From Pelodera strongyloides (lineage: Eukaryota > Nematoda > Chromadorea > Rhabditida > Rhabditidae): a stretch of 64,000 bases of DNA. The stretch is taken from NCBI GenBank assembly GCA_036852015.1, contig JAANDG010000547.1, forward strand, positions 35,352 to 99,351, in the 5' to 3' direction. Positions 60,701 through 64,000 of this stretch are shown one piece after another. Position 1 is the first letter of the stretch, and each line of letters begins with the position of its first letter. The notes under the pieces were generated by a model. It did not search any database, had not been told where the DNA came from, and saw only the letters and a program-made list of their open reading frames with translations. The position numbers and the translations under genes were made by a program.

Positions 60701-63464
60701 GATCTTCGCACTTCGCATGCAAGTATGATAATAACAGCTATTGCGTGTACTAATTCAAATTTGTCTCTGATCTTCAATTTGTGTAGCAAGTTTCTCAATG
60801 AGTTTCTAGATGGAAAGTGAATGACGCCCTGGGCCCTGAATGATTTTTGAGGTGTTTCGCGTCCGAAACAGCAGTTAAATACTCCAAGCTGTGAAGTGTG
60901 AAGAAACGAAACTGACAATAAATGTAATTAAATAAAAATGCATGTAAAATACTAGATTCAAAAACCGGCCGGTTTTTGAAACGCAGCGTGGGAACTGCAA
61001 CTGGATTATTATTCATTTACCTCGATTTTTATTCTAATTTATGCTCCTTCACATAAGCTGCGTAAGAATGATGGTGCACTAGATTCAAAAACCGGCCGGT
61101 ATTTCGCTTTAATAGGCAGCACATAATAAGTAAACTCCAAGTATAAAATACAGAAATGTATAACACCAACCGAACGGTTTAAGATCGGGTGGTGATGGTT
61201 CCAATTTAGATTTCTTCATTCAAAAGGGGCCCATTGGAAATGAAGAAAATTGTGCCAACGATTGCGTAGTGCTGGATTCACCTGAAAACATACCTAACTT
61301 GACTCCTTGACTGGAAAATAAAACGGCGAATTAGTATTATAATTATTGAACATACAGCACAACGTAATCTTGAAATCATAATGTTTTAAATAAGAAAAAT
61401 AAGAGAAGAAACTCACAGGCATTGTAGGGTTAATGGAGCTATTCTTGAGCCAAATTGTAGCGCGACTGATCCTCTGAAGACACAGTGAGCGTCACAAACC
61501 TTAAAAGCGAACAATAATAGTCGCGAAACAAAAAACAAATTGAAAACAGAACATCAATCCGCCTACAAATTTAAACTAGGAAAAGATATAACCAATACGA
61601 AAAGAACATACACCTAAGCGATCCAGTCTAGAAGCAACAAACATCTGATCCGGAGTAGCGAGCACCAGACAAGACAACGGCAAAAGTAGCGCATTCCGTG
61701 ATCTGCGCGTCATTTTTTCGTAAGTTAAAAATACGCAAGTACGGCATAAAGTAATATATTTAATAATTTTGACCGAACCTCTTTAAATATACTGCTTTAT
61801 CGATATCTATGCTTCAATGCTTCCAAGAGTAGGCGTCCACCGAGCTGTCCATTCATAACAGACTTCTTCTCGTGTTTCAGCTATAAAAAAGTAAAATGAG
61901 TAAATTATCTACGCACTATATTCGCTATAGTACAACAACAAAATACGTCACTTCCACGCTGCTGTATGTCCGTAATTGCGAAATAATGTTCAGAGCTGGT
62001 TAATTAACCAGGACTGGGAGCAACGAGTCACTCAAAGGGCTGGGCCAATTACCAGCTAAATCTTATTTTTCGAACTCATTACCCGCCCTGAATTTTCGAA
62101 TGTCATACCGGAAGTTACCAACAATATACATTGATCACGCCCATAGGCAGTGGATACTCTCATTGGCCAATATTCCAGCTAGATACAAACACATAAATTC
62201 GGTGGCAACGCCGGAACGGTATAGCAGATAGCAAGGGACCTCTATTAGGAACTTTAAAGACAAGAATACAAGTGAATTTATATTTTCCAAAGTATACTGG
62301 AAGTTGCAGACTCGCACCGATCATACGAATATAGCCAACAAATCGGTCTATAAAAGAACACACCTTGCCGTTGCATTTCGGTGACTCAAGCTCTCCAGCA
62401 AACGATCAGCAATAGACCTCCCCAGCCAGCACGCTGCATTGGTGGGAATTATTGCTTTGCTTTCTCACCTAATAAGAGAAATGAGAACACAAGGCAGAAC
62501 ATGAAACAAGAAACTAATTGGACAACCTAGTGCTTGGATCATATGGTTTATGGTAACAGAAAAAGAACTCACGTCCAATAATTCCTCCGTCGTTTCCAAT
62601 CGGCTGTTTCCACATGTATGGCTGAAGTGATCATGCACGTCATATACGAATCTGAAAAACAACGGGAACAGCGAAAAACACTTTAAATGTTTAAATTCTC
62701 TTCTCATGTGATGTGGTGCTCTAAAACATGCAAAAAACAGTATATTTTGCTAGCAAGTAAACATAGTAACAAAGGGGGTTACTTTCATGAAATGATACTT
62801 AAAAAGCAGAAGTTTAAAAAAAGAACAACACCTAAAAATACGTATTTTCCGGATATAAAAGACAAATAAACGTATTGCTTAAGACACTTCCCCATTCAGT
62901 GTGCTAAACAAACGCTACTCCAAGTTTCAGACAAGTAATGGAATAATACAACAATAATTCTATAAGAAAGAAGAAAAAAGCAAAGAAAATTTCTTTTCAG
63001 GAAAAAAAAATAAAAAAAAATCGATCACGAAAACTTTTCGCAAACTTTGTGTATACTTACGGTGATTGGTGCAGTGTTGGGGTAGTGTTGACAATTCTAT
63101 GTACGGTACTTTCCGTGCATTTTTAACATCTGGCGGTCCCACGGCGCACCTGGGGCGCACCAGCCGCGGATCCGTTTTCGGGATCGTGAATATTTGCGCC
63201 GCGATACCGCCGGGTGACCGCCGCGCAACATTTTTGCGCCATAGGCGCGCCGCGCAGCCGCGGAGTTTCCCCAGTGACCCAACTGTTTATCAGTTTCCTC
63301 TCTGGTAAATAAAACATGTATCCTAATAAAAAGTAATTCGACCTTGTTCCACTAAATCCAACGCGTGCGCTACCGTATCCGCTTGCACTACAGGATTCAG
63401 CTGGGTCGCGGAACGAAGTGACACGAAATGTGAAGAATTTGAGTTACGCAGCTCGTCAAAGTAC
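57800..63464 (-). CDS. Ionotropic glutamate receptor-like gene, C-terminal part (5' end outside window)
   Basis: Six minus-strand exons (63343-63464, 59509-59592, 59019-59116, 58674-58773, 58340-58439, 57800-57974) join in phase into 225 residues. They cover the S2 ligand-binding lobe, M4 and the cytoplasmic tail. D-L-V-E-Q-G-K-Y-I-F-P-I-Q-E-D-S matches the S2 strand whose glutamate contacts the ligand amino group. S-L-N-R-A-I and K-Y-F then a lone cysteine follow. L-A-S-V-M-G-I-F-T-L-G-G-I-G-L-A begins M4. The tail starts with R-R-R-R. The N-terminal domain, S1, pore and M3 are not in the supported exons; a possible further exon near 63670-63708 was not confirmed. Divergence suggests an IR- or GLR-7/8-like receptor more than an AMPA type. 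The intron 59593-63342 is 3.75 kb and holds several repeats and perhaps a small gene. Confidence 0.82.
58082..58187. repeat. Tandem repeat TTGTGACACGTACGTCCC
   Basis: Three to four units of about 30 bases built from CCCTTGTGACACGTACGTC, in the last intron of the glutamate receptor gene. The Val-Thr-Arg-Val frame over it is an artefact. Confidence 0.9.
59685..59803. repeat. Tandem repeat of about 40 bp, three units
   Basis: ACATACGTTTCAATATA followed by a GAG/GGAG segment repeats three times inside the long receptor intron. Confidence 0.85.
59848..60042. repeat. GC-rich GCGCCATCGCCGCGC block
   Basis: Dense GCGGCGATGGCGC and GCGCCATCGCCGCGC words in both orientations, standing out in AT-rich DNA. 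A related block is at 63125-63270. Arg/Ala-rich frames here are artefacts. Confidence 0.8.
60556..60893. mobile_element. Palindromic element with GAGTATTTAACTGCTGTTTCG ends
   Basis: The left GAGTATTTAACTGCTGTTTC pairs with the right GAAACAGCAGTTAAATACTC. Inner arms pair through AATTGAAGATCAG and CTGATCTTCAATT. It lies in the long receptor intron. No other copy is seen in the window. Confidence 0.75.
60958..61113. mobile_element. Palindromic TTAA MITE, family A, copy 8 (left end truncated)
   Basis: The right end CCGGTATTTCGCTTTAA is intact. At the left the element starts at AAAAACCGGCCGGTTTTTGA, so the outermost part is replaced by a copy of the right-arm sequence (TAGATTCAAAAACCGG appears at both ends). 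Confidence 0.75.
61220..61713 (-). CDS. Possible small secreted protein nested in the receptor intron
   Basis: Three minus-strand pieces (61612-61713, 61417-61499, 61220-61310) join in phase into 91 residues. The N-terminus M-T-R-R-S-R-N-A-L-L-L-P-L-S-C-L-V looks like a signal peptide. Exon 2 gives V-C-D-A-H-C-V-F-R-G and exon 3 ends in a Ser/Gln/Phe-rich tail. Splice sites are GT/AG but of medium quality, and no similarity is recognised. The host gene is on the same strand, which argues for caution. It could be chance open sequence. Confidence 0.3.
63125..63270. repeat. GC-rich block, second copy
   Basis: GCGCACC, GCGCCGCGATACCGCC and GCGCCATAGGCGCGCCGCGC words form a block like the one at 59848-60042. 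Both lie in the same long intron. Confidence 0.7.
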
Positions 63465-64000
63465 CTGTATAGTACAGTAAGATTACAAAACTGGGGTTTG
63501 GCTCCAAAATGATGAAGATTCATGTGTAGTGTGACATGTTTAACTAGCAAATAACTAACTAGTTTGTCAAGTTTATGACAACCGATGAAATGTGGTTGCA
63601 TCGTATTACTGACTTCGTGCTTTTATGATGAGTAGTTTTCATAGTTATTTTTGAGAGTAAAACAATACTTTACCAGAAGGAATCCTTTAACATAGTTTGG
63701 GTTACATTAGAGAGCCCTTTTTTTCAGTTTCCACCCTGAATTTGTTCCTAGACCAAAAAATGGTATTCTTTCGATCTAATTAGTTAAAAGAGTATATTTT
63801 GTATTACCTGCGAAAATTTCAGTTAAAAATCTTATTATGTAAAAGAGTAACTGTAGCATAATTTGCATACCGATGTGCGTTACGAAATGCAAATTTCGTG
63901 TTCGGGTATAAAAAGAGTTTCGCAGCTCACCATCGAAGATGCATATGCTGATATTGTTTCCTATTATTTGAATTTCTTATGATACGTTTCAATCTTTTTA
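63465..64000. other. Upstream receptor intron sequence, unresolved
   Basis: The preceding exon of the glutamate receptor gene should lie here or beyond the window. A minus-strand piece ending at a donor near 63670 (T-Q-T-M-L-K-D-S-F) has matching phase, but its acceptor is poor, so it is not called. Confidence 0.4.

Noticed and set aside
62573..62651. Minus-strand segment F-V-Y-D-V-H-D-H-F with acceptor- and donor-like edges
   Set aside because: Its phase does not match the receptor exon before or after it, while those two exons join directly in phase (E-Q-G-K-Y-I-F). Left as an unexplained frame.

Overview
The window is nuclear DNA of a nematode, or a very close relative. It has intron-rich genes with tight TTTCAG acceptors. 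Several genes carry an acceptor-like TTTCAG or TTTTAG with no upstream exon a few bases before the ATG, the usual mark of spliced-leader trans-splicing. Gene content also fits: sigma-class glutathione S-transferases with the Y-F-D-x-x-G-R-A-E-P start, a single-domain TIMP, a GPI-type Ly6 protein, an anion-selective Cys-loop receptor and an ionotropic glutamate receptor. The species cannot be named from sequence alone. Nothing bacterial or viral was recognised, and there is no CRISPR array.

Layout: 145-8129 (+) is a complete 21-exon UFL1, the E3 ligase of the UFM1 pathway. 9637-12009 (+) is a Ly6/three-finger GPI-type protein. 13410-15218 (-) is a TIMP. 16269-19254 (-) and 20892-26351 (-) are two sigma GSTs with matching exon structure; the second has introns swollen by repeats, including a 0.9 kb minisatellite. 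27259-51397 is a tandem duplication (copy A 13.1 kb, copy B 11.0 kb). Each copy carries one gene for a secreted protein of unknown function (37878-39360 and 49101-50400, both minus). Copy A also ends in a broken first exon of the channel gene, whose intact version starts at 51344 and runs to 57123 (+). 57800-63464 (-) is the 3' part of an ionotropic glutamate receptor-like gene that continues off the window. Its 3.75 kb intron may hold a small nested gene.

The rest is largely non-autonomous palindromic repeats. Families A, B, C, D and F (my labels) sit at TTAA. The tandem duplication shows this directly: one copy often holds an element where the other has a single TTAA. Other repeats are a PIF/Harbinger-like pair (H), a family with TATTCACCA ends (E and G), two foldback structures of about 2 kb, tRNA-derived sequences, microsatellites and GC-rich blocks.

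All gene models were built by hand from reading-frame continuity, GT/AG sites and phase agreement. No database search or transcript data was used.
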